Shown: piece by piece, positions 7,311-15,776 of the stretch | How positions within the stretch are numbered: position 1 is the stretch's first letter | Layout: each line of letters starts with the position of its first letter | Source of the DNA: Candidatus Amarobacillus elongatus | Lineage (GTDB): Bacteria; Chloroflexota; Dehalococcoidia; Tepidiformales; Tepidiformaceae | NCBI GenBank assembly: GCA_016703545.1 | Contig: JADJBX010000002.1 | Location: 1 to 64,000, forward strand | Direction: 5' to 3' | DNA length: 64,000 bases | Translations under genes and position numbers: made by a program | Notes under the pieces: model-generated | Database searches by the model: none | The model's input: the letters and a program-made list of their open reading frames with translations, nothing else | Told to the model about the DNA's origin: nothing

Positions 7311-7328
7311 CGATTCTCACGATTCTCT
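7311..7328. repeat. Tandem 9-bp direct repeat upstream of the peptide gene
   Basis: CGATTCTCA at 7311-7319 is followed directly by CGATTCTCT at 7320-7328, about 43 bases upstream of the peptide GTG. On the coding strand this reads GAGAATCGT next to a second GAGAATCG. SARP-type DNA-binding domains recognise short direct repeats near promoters, and the upstream gene encodes such a domain, so this is a plausible operator. Not proven. Confidence 0.4.
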
Positions 7329-7497
7329 CGCGAGCGTCCCATCGGGGAGCCTGTTTCTTACAAATGCATTGGAAAATTTCGGACGGAGGGAGAGAAAAGA
7401 GATCAGTGAAAGGAGAGAAAGGACTGTCGCCTGCGCCGGGCAGGGGCACCTCACCACTGGGGACTGGCACTGGGCCCTCGGACTGGGAACTCGCACC

Positions 7498-7512
7498 GGG
7501 GCCTCCGGCCCC
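7498..7512 (-). terminator. Hairpin after the regulator gene
   Basis: GGGGCC-TCC-GGCCCC is a 6-bp GC stem placed directly after the regulator stop (7513-7515). No T tract follows on the minus strand, so termination may be weak and some transcripts could continue into the peptide gene. The rest of the gap, 7269-7497, holds the direct repeat and an AT-rich stretch near 7365-7385; I see no gene in it. Confidence 0.4.
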
Positions 7513-10500
7513 CTAAACCGCCAACCCCGCGGCGATCGTCTGCCGCAGCCGTTCGAAGCGCGCCGGCAGGGGCTCGCCGAGCTCCTCGATGTGGCGCCGC
7601 TTGAACGTGTCGATGGTCTCCAGCGCCACCACCCGCTGTCCCGCGCGAGCGCGGCAGGCGGCCAGCTCGAAGGCGGCATCCTCGTTGTACTGATCCACGC
7701 GCAGCAGCCGTTCGAGGCAGTCCGCCGCTGCTTCGAAGTTCCCCTTGGAGGCATGATGCCCGGCCAGGAGCGCGAGCGCGTGCTGCGAATGCTCCTCGGT
7801 CTCGCGCCGCAGCCCCTCCGCCCATTCCTGAGAGGAACGGCCCGGCAAACGGCCCGCGGTACAGCTCCAGCGCTGCCTTGCACAGTTCGGCACGTTCGCT
7901 GGATCCGGCCGGCAGCTTCTGCGCCTCGGCGAGCTGGCTCTCGAACCGCTCGACGTCCCAGTCCCAGCGGCCGTCCGGGTTCAGCCGGTACGCCCCGTTT
8001 GTCTTGACGATGGACTCGGGGTAGAGCGCGCGCCGCACCCGGTACACGTTCGAATGGAAGGTGCTGTTGCACTTCTCGCGCGGCAGTTCCGGGTAGAGCA
8101 GCTCCACAGCCTCTTCCTTGCGGATGCCACCGCGGTGCGCGAGGAACACGAAGAACAGTTCCAGCGCCGTCCGGCTCTCCCACGCCTGCGTGTCCACTTC
8201 GTGGCCCGCCACACGCACCGAGAGCGTGCCGAGGCTTTCGACCTCGACCGCCGGGAGCGTGGACACGGCCTCGGCTTCGTCCTCCGGGCGGAAGGTAACC
8301 CGCCCGACGAGCTCCTTGAACGCCGGCGGAAGGATCCCCTGGGACGCCGCCCATTGCGCGAACATCGGGTGCTCGGTGACCAGCGGCCGCAAGTGTGCCG
8401 CGCGCCACGGCTCCGTGATGAGCGCCGCGACCTTCCGCAGCACGGGCTCGGCTTCGCGCCGGCGGTCGGCCTTGAACAGGCAGAGCGCCAGGCGGTAGTT
8501 CGCCGCCAGGAGGACTTCGCTCGCGCCCGCCTTCTTGAACAGCGCGATGGCGTCGCGCGCGGCGGCGATGGCGTCGGTGTGGCGCCCGTTCGCGGAAGCG
8601 ATGGACGCCTGCTGCGTGTACACCGTCCCGAGCTCGTACGGGCTCCCGGAGTCCTCGGCGATGAGCAGCGCCTGCCGTACGAAGTAGTCCGCGCGCTCCA
8701 GTTCGCCCAGCCCGAGCAGCGTGCCCGCGAGCCCCGCGATCGACAGCCCCGCGAGGGTGGCGTCGTTCACGGCCTCGCTGCAAATGGCGATGGCGCGTTC
8801 CCAGTCCTTGCGCGCGTCCTCGTAGTGGCCCAGTGCGGCCTTCGCTTCCGCGAGCGACGCCGTCGCATACGCCTCGTTGCGCTCATTGCGGCACACCCGG
8901 CCCTCGGTGATCGACCGTTCGAGCACGGGAATGGCTTCCTCGAAGCCGCCGACCGAGAGATACGCCATCCCGAGGTTGTTCAGCACCCAGCCCAGGTTCG
9001 CCGTCCCGCGATGCGCGGCCCAGCCCTCCGCTGCCTTTTCGAGCGTGAGCACCGCCGCCGGCCCGTCGCCGCGCATCGCCATGAGCTGGCCAAGCGTCGA
9101 ACGCGCGAGCAGCTCCAGGGACTGCATCCGCTGGCTCGAAGCGCACATGATCGCCTCGCGCAGCAGCTCCTCCGCGCGCGGGTAGTTGCTCATGCCGCTG
9201 AGCTCGATGTCCGCCTCCGCGTAGGCGACCTCCGCCCGGATGGCCGGGTCGTCGATGCCGAGGCGGTGCGCTTCGTCCAGCGTGGCGCGCATCTCCGGGA
9301 TGCGCAGCTGCATGCGGTAGGCACGCGCCTTGCCCACCAGCGCGATGACGCGCGCCCCGTGCGGGGTGCCGAGATCGGCGGTGAGGGCGTCGGCTTCCTT
9401 TTCGGCTTCCTCGTGCTGGCCGAGGTGCGCGAGCAGACGTACGCGCAGCGCCCGCAGCTTCGGCCGTGCCATGAGCATCGCCCGGGGTACCCCGGCGAAC
9501 GCGCGCTCCAGCAGCCGGAACTTCCCTTCCTGCAGGAGCATCGCGCCGTGCTGGTCGATGATCGCGGCTGCGGCATCCGCATCATCGAAGGCGCGCACCA
9601 GTTCGATGGCGTCGGCCAGGGAGCCGGCCTCGCTTGCGTGCTTGATGGCGGTGGTCGCGGCGGCGCGGAACTTTGCCGGCTCCGTCGTGCTGAATTCGCG
9701 CCGCAGGAACTCCCGCAGCAGCGGGTTCAGCCGCACCCCCGCCTCGTCCAGTGATTCGACGAGGAAGTCGTTCTCCCCGAGCCAGCGGCGGGCGCGTCCC
9801 CAGCCGTCAGCCCCCAGCAGCTCGATCGCGAGGTCGCTCGAGACCGTTTCGCACAGCCCCAGCGGTTGAAGCAGCTCCCGGAGGTCGGCGGGCAGCGGTC
9901 CCCACAGCTCCTGCGTCAGGTAGTTGCGCCAGGCATCGCCGAGGCCCGAGGCCGCGCGCGCGGACCCGCCCAGCAGCGCCAGTACGCCCATGGCCCACCC
10001 GGCCGACGCTTCCAGCACCTGCTCGGGCGAGGCCGCGGCCTCGCGCAGGTCGATGAGCGCGCGGATTTCGTCCAGCGTGAACGCGAGCGCTTCCTTGCCC
10101 ACGAGGACGGCTTCCCCCGCCACGAGCCGGCGGTTGACCGTCGGCGCCTGGAACGGCTCGCGGCTGCACAACAGCAGTTCGGCGTCTTCGGGGAGCGCGA
10201 CCACCAGCCATTCGAGCATCGCCGAGGCATCGGCTTCGGCGCCCAGCTCCTGCACGTTGTCGAGCACGATCAGCAGCGGCTGCTCGGATGCGTCGACCCG
10301 CTCCTGGAGGGCGTTCCCAAGGTACGAAAAAAGGTCGCTGAGGCGCGCCGCCGTGACGGGCGCGGGGAAGGCCGGGCCCGCGAGGACGCGAGCCAGCCGC
10401 TCCGCGAACACCTCGGGGCTGGCGCACGCCGAATCCAGCGCGACCCATGCCACCGAGAAATCAAGCTCGTCGGCGAACTGCATCGCGAGCGCCGTCTTGC

Positions 10501-10654
10501 CGCAGCCCGCGGGCGCCTGGATCACCGTCAGACCGTTGCCGATCGACTGGTGCAACAGCGACAGCGGACGCTCACGGCGAAGCAGCGGCTTACGGCCTCC
10601 CGGCCGCCGTTCCCCCACCGGGGCACGCACTGCTGTTCCCGTGGCCACGCTCAC
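7513..10654 (-). CDS. MalT-like ATPase regulator with SARP-type DNA-binding domain (frameshifted)
   Basis: About 1046 residues when one frameshift is bridged. Residues 45-55 are a P-loop (APAGCGKTA), and LLIVLDNVQE near 127-136 is Walker B, as in STAND/MalT ATPases. A long helical repeat region (about 330-760) looks like TPRs. A winged-helix domain (about 800-900, LGTLSVRVAG ... FHSNVYRVRRAL) and a bacterial transcriptional activator domain follow. The frame breaks near 7828, within PFLS, and resumes one frame over as EWAEGLRRETEE to the stop at 7513. Such proteins hydrolyse ATP on ligand binding and activate transcription. The DNA-binding module is C-terminal rather than N-terminal as in classical SARPs. 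Likely target: the peptide/DUF5317 unit downstream. Confidence 0.8.
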
Positions 10655-10703
10655 TCCCCAAGATTACTCGTTGGGATGCCGCCCTGCCAGTGGACGCGCG
10701 GTG

Positions 10704-11111
10704 TTAGTTCTTCGCCTGGATGTCCTTCAGCGCCAGCCGCAGTTCCTCGAGCAGCCGCTCGGCGGCCGGGCTCATGGGCGCGGGCGGCGGCGGGGCCTTC
10801 GCCGCCTCTTCCTTCTTCATGCGCGAAAGGAACAGGTTGATCGGCTTCACCACGAAGAAGAACACGATCGCCGCCAGGATCACGAACGACACCACGTCCG
10901 TGAGGAACGCGCCGTACGTGAACACCGTGTCCCCGAGCGAAAAGTCCAGGCTGCTGAAGTCCGGCTGGCCGCCGAACAGGGCGATGATGTTCATCAGGAT
11001 GTTGTCGGTGAACGACTTCACCACCGTCGCGAAGGCGGTACCGATCATCACCGCGATCGCGAGATCGACCACGTTTCCGCGAAGTACGAAGTCCCGGAAT
11101 TCCTTGACCAT
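10704..11111 (-). CDS. mscL: Large-conductance mechanosensitive channel
   Basis: A 135-residue channel that opens under membrane tension to relieve hypo-osmotic shock. The start FRDFVLRGNVVDLAIAVMIG at ATG 11111 matches the amphipathic N-terminal helix and pore-lining first transmembrane helix. A second membrane helix (VVSFVILAAIVFFFVVKPIN) follows near residue 75, then a charged C-terminal bundle helix. A perfect AGGAGG lies 6 bases upstream of the ATG, so the longer in-frame start at 11168 is not used. Length is normal. Confidence 0.96.
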   Translation of the reverse strand: MVKEFRDFVLRGNVVDLAIAVMIGTAFATVVKSFTDNILMNIIALFGGQPDFSSLDFSLGDTVFTYGAFLTDVVSFVILAAIVFFFVVKPINLFLSRMKKEEAAKAPPPPAPMSPAAERLLEELRLALKDIQAKN

Positions 11112-11204
11112 CAGATTCCTCCTGCTGGGCGCTGGCCGATGATAGTGACCGGCCGATCGCCCCCGCAATCCGAAATCGTTGCGCGGCGCCCCACCTTGGG
11201 AAAA

Positions 11205-12263
11205 CTAAGCGGAATCGGCGTGAGTGCGGCACCAGGCCAGCAGCCCATCGGCCGGGAGCGTGTTCAGCACGCGCTCCGCGGGAACCTCGCACTCCTCCGC
11301 GCGGGCCGTCCCGAATGGCAGCCACGAAAGCTGGCCCGGGGCGTGTGCGTCGCTGTCGATGGTGAATGCGCACCCCGCGGCCACCGCCTCGCGAAGCAGC
11401 CGTCGCGGAGGGTCCAGGCGCTCGGGACGGCTGTTGATTTCGATCGCCTTGCGGAAGTGCGCGGCGGCGGCGAACACCATCGCGGCGTCGAACTCCGATT
11501 CCGGCCGCCCCTTCCCCTCGCCCCGTGCGCCGCGCCGCGTGGTCTGCCCCACCAGCCGCCCCGTGCAGTGGCCGAGGATGTCCAGGTGCGGGTTCGCCAA
11601 CGCTGCGACCATGCGCCGCGTCATCGCGTCGCGCTCCATGCGCAGCTTGCTGTGGACGCTCCCCACCACCACATCGAGGCTCGCGAGGAGCTCCTCCTCC
11701 TGGTCCAGCGCGCCATCGTCGAGGATGTCCACTTCGATTCCCGTGAGCACGCGGAACGGCGCCAGCCGGTCGTTCACCTCGGCCACGACGGCCAGTTGCT
11801 GGCGGAGCCGTTCGGGGCTGAGGCCGTTCGCCACCGTGAGCCGCGGTGAGTGATCCGTGAGCACCATGTACTCGTGCCCCAGCGCCTTCGCCGCCTCGGC
11901 CATTTCGAGGATCGGGCTGCCGCCATCGGACCAGTCGGAGTGGACGTGGCAATCGCCCCGGAGTGCCGCGCGAAGGGCGCCGCCGGCGGGGATGCCACCC
12001 GCGGGGGTGCTGTCCGCTTCCTCCAGCTTCGCCAGGTACGCCGGACGCTCTCCGGAGAGTGCCTGCACGATGACCGCGGCCGTCGCTTCGCCCACTCCGG
12101 GGAGCTCGCGCAGCCGGCCGCCCGCGGCCCGCTGCTCCAGGTCACCCGCGGGCAGCGCGGCCACGGTCTCGGCGGCGCGGCGGAAGGCTCGCACGCGGTA
12201 TGTCGGTTCGCCCGCACGTTCGAGAAGGAAGGCGATGCGCTTGAGGGCGTCGACCGGGTCCAC
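11205..12263 (-). CDS. PHP-domain phosphoesterase with helix-hairpin-helix N terminus
   Basis: A 352-residue protein combining an N-terminal helix-hairpin-helix region (RLRELPGVGEATAAVIVQAL, about 50-69) with a PHP domain: HVHSDWSDG near 105, LTDHS near 138, GIEVDIL near 175, GSVHS near 202, and a final DSDAH near 303. This is the arrangement of the ends of bacterial PolX, but the nucleotidyltransferase palm and fingers are missing, and the protein is much shorter than PolX (about 570 residues). It is likely a metal-dependent phosphatase or nuclease acting on DNA or nucleotides. Transcribed alone, downstream of the pirin gene. Confidence 0.85.
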   Translation of the reverse strand: MDPVDALKRIAFLLERAGEPTYRVRAFRRAAETVAALPAGDLEQRAAGGRLRELPGVGEATAAVIVQALSGERPAYLAKLEEADSTPAGGIPAGGALRAALRGDCHVHSDWSDGGSPILEMAEAAKALGHEYMVLTDHSPRLTVANGLSPERLRQQLAVVAEVNDRLAPFRVLTGIEVDILDDGALDQEEELLASLDVVVGSVHSKLRMERDAMTRRMVAALANPHLDILGHCTGRLVGQTTRRGARGEGKGRPESEFDAAMVFAAAAHFRKAIEINSRPERLDPPRRLLREAVAAGCAFTIDSDAHAPGQLSWLPFGTARAEECEVPAERVLNTLPADGLLAWCRTHADSA

Positions 12264-12294
12264 CTCGCGAGTGTACCCGGTCGGCGTCCGTGGC

Positions 12295-13026
12295 TCAGGC
12301 GATGCGGGCGTGCATCTCCCAGGCGAGCACCTCGGCCCCCTGCGGCCCCGCCTCCAACTTCAGCCCCGGCGTGAGCGCGATGCGCGCGGCGTCCTCCGTC
12401 ACGAGCGATCCCACGCCCTCGAGGGTGACGTCGCCTTTCGCCACATAGAGGTGCACGAAGGGCGCGTCCGGCAGCGTCAGCCGCTCGTTCGGCTTCAGGC
12501 GGCCCGCCCACAGCGTCGCGTGCTGCTGGCGAATGGGAATCGCCGCCTCATGGCCGCGCCCGGAGGCCACGGGAACGAGACCACCCTTCGCGAGTTCCGT
12601 GTTGATGTCGAGCTGGGCGTACCCGGGCCGCACCTTCTCCGTGTCCGGCACCACCCACATCTGCACGAGGTTTACGGCAGCGTTCTTCGTCGCGTTGATC
12701 TCGGAATGGAGGATGCCGCTCCCGGCGCTCATCCGCTGCGCCAGTCCCGGGTAGATGAGCCCCACGTTGCCGACGCTGTCCTTGTGCTCCAGCTCGCCGT
12801 CGAGCACCCACGTCACGATCTCCATGTCGCGGTGCGGATGCGTGCTGAAGCCCGTGTCCGGCCGAATCAGGTCGTGGTTGCTGACCAGCAGCAGGCCGAA
12901 GTGCGTATTCTTCGGATCGTAGTGCTGCCCGAACGAAAACGAGTGGCGCGAGTCGAGCCAGTCGATGCGCGTGGCCATGCGCTCGCTCGCGCGCTGGATG
13001 TCGATGGATGGCGTTAGGGCTGGCAT
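12295..13026 (-). CDS. Pirin-family protein
   Basis: A 243-residue bicupin. The metal site shows as HPHRDMEI (about residues 65-72) and HSE near 108, with FGQHYDP near 32, all typical of pirins; some oxidise quercetin, others bind transcription partners. A predicted hydrophobic N terminus is absent, so it is cytosolic. It is transcribed away from the MarR-family gene at 13130 through a shared symmetric promoter, which suggests that the MarR protein represses it in response to an aromatic or redox ligand. Natural substrate unknown. Confidence 0.9.
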   Translation of the reverse strand: MPALTPSIDIQRASERMATRIDWLDSRHSFSFGQHYDPKNTHFGLLLVSNHDLIRPDTGFSTHPHRDMEIVTWVLDGELEHKDSVGNVGLIYPGLAQRMSAGSGILHSEINATKNAAVNLVQMWVVPDTEKVRPGYAQLDINTELAKGGLVPVASGRGHEAAIPIRQQHATLWAGRLKPNERLTLPDAPFVHLYVAKGDVTLEGVGSLVTEDAARIALTPGLKLEAGPQGAEVLAWEMHARIA

Positions 13027-13051
13027 GATGGGGACCTCCGGGCGCTGAAAC

Positions 13052-13069
13052 TAGTTGCGCCTGCAACTA
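13052..13069. promoter_or_regulatory. Palindromic operator, pirin side
   Basis: TAGTTGC-GCCT-GCAACTA is a perfect 7-bp inverted repeat with a 4-base spacer. It lies directly downstream of the pirin -10 element (13069-13074) and shares the TTGC/GCAA half site with the second palindrome at 13093. Its size and position fit a MarR dimer site blocking pirin transcription. Confidence 0.6.
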
Positions 13070-13120
13070 TTGTGCTCCCGCGACTTTCCGATTGCAACCA
13101 TTGCATTCCACACCCACAAT
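13069..13120. promoter_or_regulatory. Symmetric divergent promoter sharing one -35 element
   Basis: TTGCAA at 13092-13097 is its own reverse complement. Rightward, 17 bases separate it from CACAAT at 13115-13120; leftward, 17 bases separate it from CACAAT at 13074-13069. One palindromic hexamer can therefore serve as -35 for both the MarR gene and the pirin gene, with identical -10 boxes. Polymerase could occupy only one orientation at a time. Confidence 0.55.
13093..13105. promoter_or_regulatory. Second operator-like palindrome overlapping the shared -35
   Basis: TGCAA-CCA-TTGCA is a perfect 5-bp inverted repeat covering most of the shared -35 hexamer. A repressor bound here would block both divergent promoters, giving autorepression of the MarR gene together with repression of pirin. 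Confidence 0.5.
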
Positions 13121-13129
13121 GGCTTTCGT

Positions 13130-13591
13130 ATGGCACGCCCACGCAAGATCCAGGAACTCGATGAGCCTCACCTCGAGGCGTGGCGTTCCTTCCTCCGTGC
13201 GCATGCGCGCCTGACCGAAGTCCTTGAAGACGAACTCAGCCGCGATCTCGGGCTGCCGTTGGTCTGGTACGACGTTCTCATCCAGCTCCGGCATGCCGGG
13301 GGCCGCCTGCGCATGCACGACCTCGCGCGCGCCGTGCTCCTCAGCCGTGCCGGCCTGACGCGCCTCGTCGATCGCATCTCCGCCGCCGGCCTGGTCGAGC
13401 GCGAGCCCTGCCCGGACGACCGCCGCGGCACCTTCGTCATCCTCACGGAGAAGGGCGCCGAGCGCCTCGATGAAGCGCGGCCGGTCCACCACAGCGGCAT
13501 CCAGGAGCATTTTGGGCGGCATGTGTCCCTGCGCGAAGCGGCAACCCTGCGCCGCGTCTTCGACCGCGTCCTTCGTTCGCTCGAACCCTGA
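13130..13591 (+). CDS. MarR-family transcriptional regulator
   Basis: A 153-residue winged-helix regulator starting MARPRKIQEL. The recognition region LSRAGLTRLVDRISAAGLV (about 72-90) and the wing CPDDRRGTFVILTEKG (about 96-111) are classic MarR; helices at both ends form the dimer interface. MarR proteins release DNA on binding small phenolic or oxidising ligands. The frame is open upstream to 13055, but that start would lie inside the operator and promoter, so ATG 13130 is preferred; the 5' leader would be only a few bases long. The divergent pirin gene is the obvious target. Confidence 0.9.
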   Translation: MARPRKIQELDEPHLEAWRSFLRAHARLTEVLEDELSRDLGLPLVWYDVLIQLRHAGGRLRMHDLARAVLLSRAGLTRLVDRISAAGLVEREPCPDDRRGTFVILTEKGAERLDEARPVHHSGIQEHFGRHVSLREAATLRRVFDRVLRSLEP

Positions 13592-14026
13592 TTAGCGCCG
13601 CCGCGCGGCCTGCCACGTCCCGGTCGATCGGCCCCCACCCCGGCGCAGCACGAGCGCGCTTCGAATCGCGAGGATCGAACCGGTACCCACCGAAATGAGC
13701 ACGATCGCGGCCGGCGGCACCCACCACGCCATCGCCCGGCCGTTCGCCGCCCAGAGCGCGCCGCCCGTGAACAGCAGCGCGAACGGCACGCCCACGATCA
13801 CCGCCAGCCAGCGCGCACGTGCCGATGACACGCGAGAGGTCCACGCCGCGATCGCCGGGAAGCCGGTGGCGCTGATGTAGATAAGGACGACTGCGATGGC
13901 GAACAGCCACCCCTGGTCCATCGCGCCCGCAACGATGTGCAACGCGAAGCTCGCCGCGAACAGCACGAATGCGATGACTTCGCCACGGATGACGCCGGTC
14001 GTGTCCTGGGGTTGTGCCCTGCGCAT
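13592..14026 (-). CDS. Unknown four-helix membrane protein
   Basis: A 144-residue protein from ATG 14026. Four hydrophobic segments (about residues 16-35, 40-60, 75-95, 102-122) alternate with short loops, and the C terminus is arginine-rich and cytoplasmic by the positive-inside rule. No family recognised. The stop abuts the convergent MarR stop. Upstream of it, on the same strand and 43 bases away, is aroKB, so it may be the last gene of the aromatic operon. Confidence 0.6.
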   Translation of the reverse strand: MRRAQPQDTTGVIRGEVIAFVLFAASFALHIVAGAMDQGWLFAIAVVLIYISATGFPAIAAWTSRVSSARARWLAVIVGVPFALLFTGGALWAANGRAMAWWVPPAAIVLISVGTGSILAIRSALVLRRGGGRSTGTWQAARRR

Positions 14027-14069
14027 GATCCCAGTGTAGCGGGTCGACCGTGGCCGCGAACCGCCGCTC

Positions 14070-15710
14070 CTAGCGAAGCACCGTCGCCACGGCTTCGCGC
14101 ACGATCTCCTCGGGGACGTCGTTGCGCGTCGTCGCCCGCCCGATCTCTTCCAGCAGCACCCACTTGATCCGCCCCGCGCGGACCTTCTTGTCCGACGCGG
14201 TCGCCGCGAGCACGGCATCGACGTCCAGCCCCGGTGCCCGGTCAGGCAGGCCGTAGCCGGTGATGAGCCGCTGCTGCCGTGCGAGACCGTCGCTCGAAAG
14301 CAGCCCCATCGCCACGGAAATGAGCCCGGCGGCGTGCATGCCGACCGCCACGGCTTCCCCGTGCAGGTACGTCGAGTACCCCGTCACTGCCTCGATCGCG
14401 TGTCCGATGGTGTGGCCGTAGTTCAACAGCGTCCGCCGCCCGGCCTCGCGCTCGTCCTCGGAGACGACTTCGGCCTTGATCGCGACGCTGCGGCCGATGA
14501 GTGCCGGCGAAAGCATCGCCAGCGGGTCGCCCGCGCCCCGTTCGAGGTCATCCACCAGCACGGGGTCGAGGATGAGGCCGTGCTTCACGACTTCGGCCCA
14601 GCCCGCCCGGCGTTGCCGCTCCGGCAGCGTCTTCAGCACCTCGGGGTCGATGACCACCGCGCGGGGCTGGGCGAAGGCGCCGATCAGGTTCTTGCCCATC
14701 GGGTGGTCCACCCCGGTCTTCCCCCCGACCGATGCGTCGACCATGCCGAGCAGCGTCGTCGGGACGTGCACGAAGTCGATCCCGCGGAGCGTGGTGGCGG
14801 CCACGAACCCGGCCAGGTCCGTCACCACGCCGCCGCCCACGCAGACCACGAAGTCCGAGCGTTCGACGCGCTGGCCCAGCAGCCAGTCGTACACGGTCGC
14901 CACCGTCCCGAGGTTCTTCTGCTCCTCGCCCGCCGGGATGGTGAAACGCGCGGCCTCGAAGTCCGCGCTCGCCAGCGCCGCCATCGCGCGGTGGGCGAAC
15001 AGCGGCGCGACCCCCGTATCGCTGACGACGAAGGCACGCCCGCTGAGGCCGGCCTCGCGGCACACGCCGCCCAGCTGGTCCAACACACCCGGCTGAACGA
15101 CGATCGGGTAGGCCGCGCCCGGCGTCTGTACCGTCGCGGCGACGTGCCAGCTGCCGTATTCGATGTTCTCGTGGCCGTAGCGCGGAGTGTGCCCCCGGGA
15201 TTCGGCCCACAGCCGCACGATCTCCTCGGCGGCCTGCTCGGGCGAAAGGTAATCCACATCCACGGCCGCGTCGGCGAGTTCGTACCAGCGCCGGCGCGCG
15301 TCCAGCAGCGATTCCAGCCGCGCCTGCGGGTCGCCCGCGAGCAGCGGCCTGCCCGGCGTGCCGGGGTTCTCCGCGAGACGCGCCGCGGCGCGCGCGGGAG
15401 AAACCACCAGCCAGACCGTGAATCCGTGTGCCAGCTCCGCCCGGCCCCCGGGAGTCGTCGGCGCGCCCCCGCCGGTGGAGACCACCGCCCGGCGCCGCCC
15501 GACGGCCTCGCGCAGCGCCGCCTGCTCGCGTTCGCGGAAGCGCGCTTCGCCTTCCTCGGCGAAGAGCTCGGGGATCGTGCGCTCCGCGGCTGCCTCGATG
15601 AGCTGGTCCGTGTCGATGAAGTCCCAGCCCAGCAGCCGCGCCACGAGCGGCCCCACCGTCGACTTGCCGCTGCCTGAAAGCCCCACGAGGACGATGGATT
15701 CAGGAGGCAT
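14070..15710 (-). CDS. aroKB: Fused shikimate kinase / 3-dehydroquinate synthase
   Basis: A 546-residue bifunctional enzyme for two steps of the shikimate pathway. Residues 1-170 are shikimate kinase: P-loop GLSGSGKST (9-17), DTDQLIE near 33, STGGGAPTT near 77. Residues about 185-546 are 3-dehydroquinate synthase: GEEQKNL near 262, GGGVVTDLAGFVAAT near 290, TTLLGMVDASVGGKTGV near 315, and the metal-binding NYGHTIGHAIE near 430 with HGEAVAVG near 450. The two activities are consecutive neither in sequence nor in the pathway (AroB is step 2, AroK step 5). It lies 66 bases after aroC in the same operon. Confidence 0.96.
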   Translation of the reverse strand: MPPESIVLVGLSGSGKSTVGPLVARLLGWDFIDTDQLIEAAAERTIPELFAEEGEARFREREQAALREAVGRRRAVVSTGGGAPTTPGGRAELAHGFTVWLVVSPARAAARLAENPGTPGRPLLAGDPQARLESLLDARRRWYELADAAVDVDYLSPEQAAEEIVRLWAESRGHTPRYGHENIEYGSWHVAATVQTPGAAYPIVVQPGVLDQLGGVCREAGLSGRAFVVSDTGVAPLFAHRAMAALASADFEAARFTIPAGEEQKNLGTVATVYDWLLGQRVERSDFVVCVGGGVVTDLAGFVAATTLRGIDFVHVPTTLLGMVDASVGGKTGVDHPMGKNLIGAFAQPRAVVIDPEVLKTLPERQRRAGWAEVVKHGLILDPVLVDDLERGAGDPLAMLSPALIGRSVAIKAEVVSEDEREAGRRTLLNYGHTIGHAIEAVTGYSTYLHGEAVAVGMHAAGLISVAMGLLSSDGLARQQRLITGYGLPDRAPGLDVDAVLAATASDKKVRAGRIKWVLLEEIGRATTRNDVPEEIVREAVATVLR

Positions 15711-15776
15711 GGCGATCCCGGGAATGCGCGATGGCTCCCGCGCCCTTCGCCGCGTATTGGTCTGCCATCGTCGCTG

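Noticed and set aside
8054..9754. 566-codon frame antisense to the large regulator
   Set aside because: Shadow of the regulator; no recognisable domain and unnatural composition.
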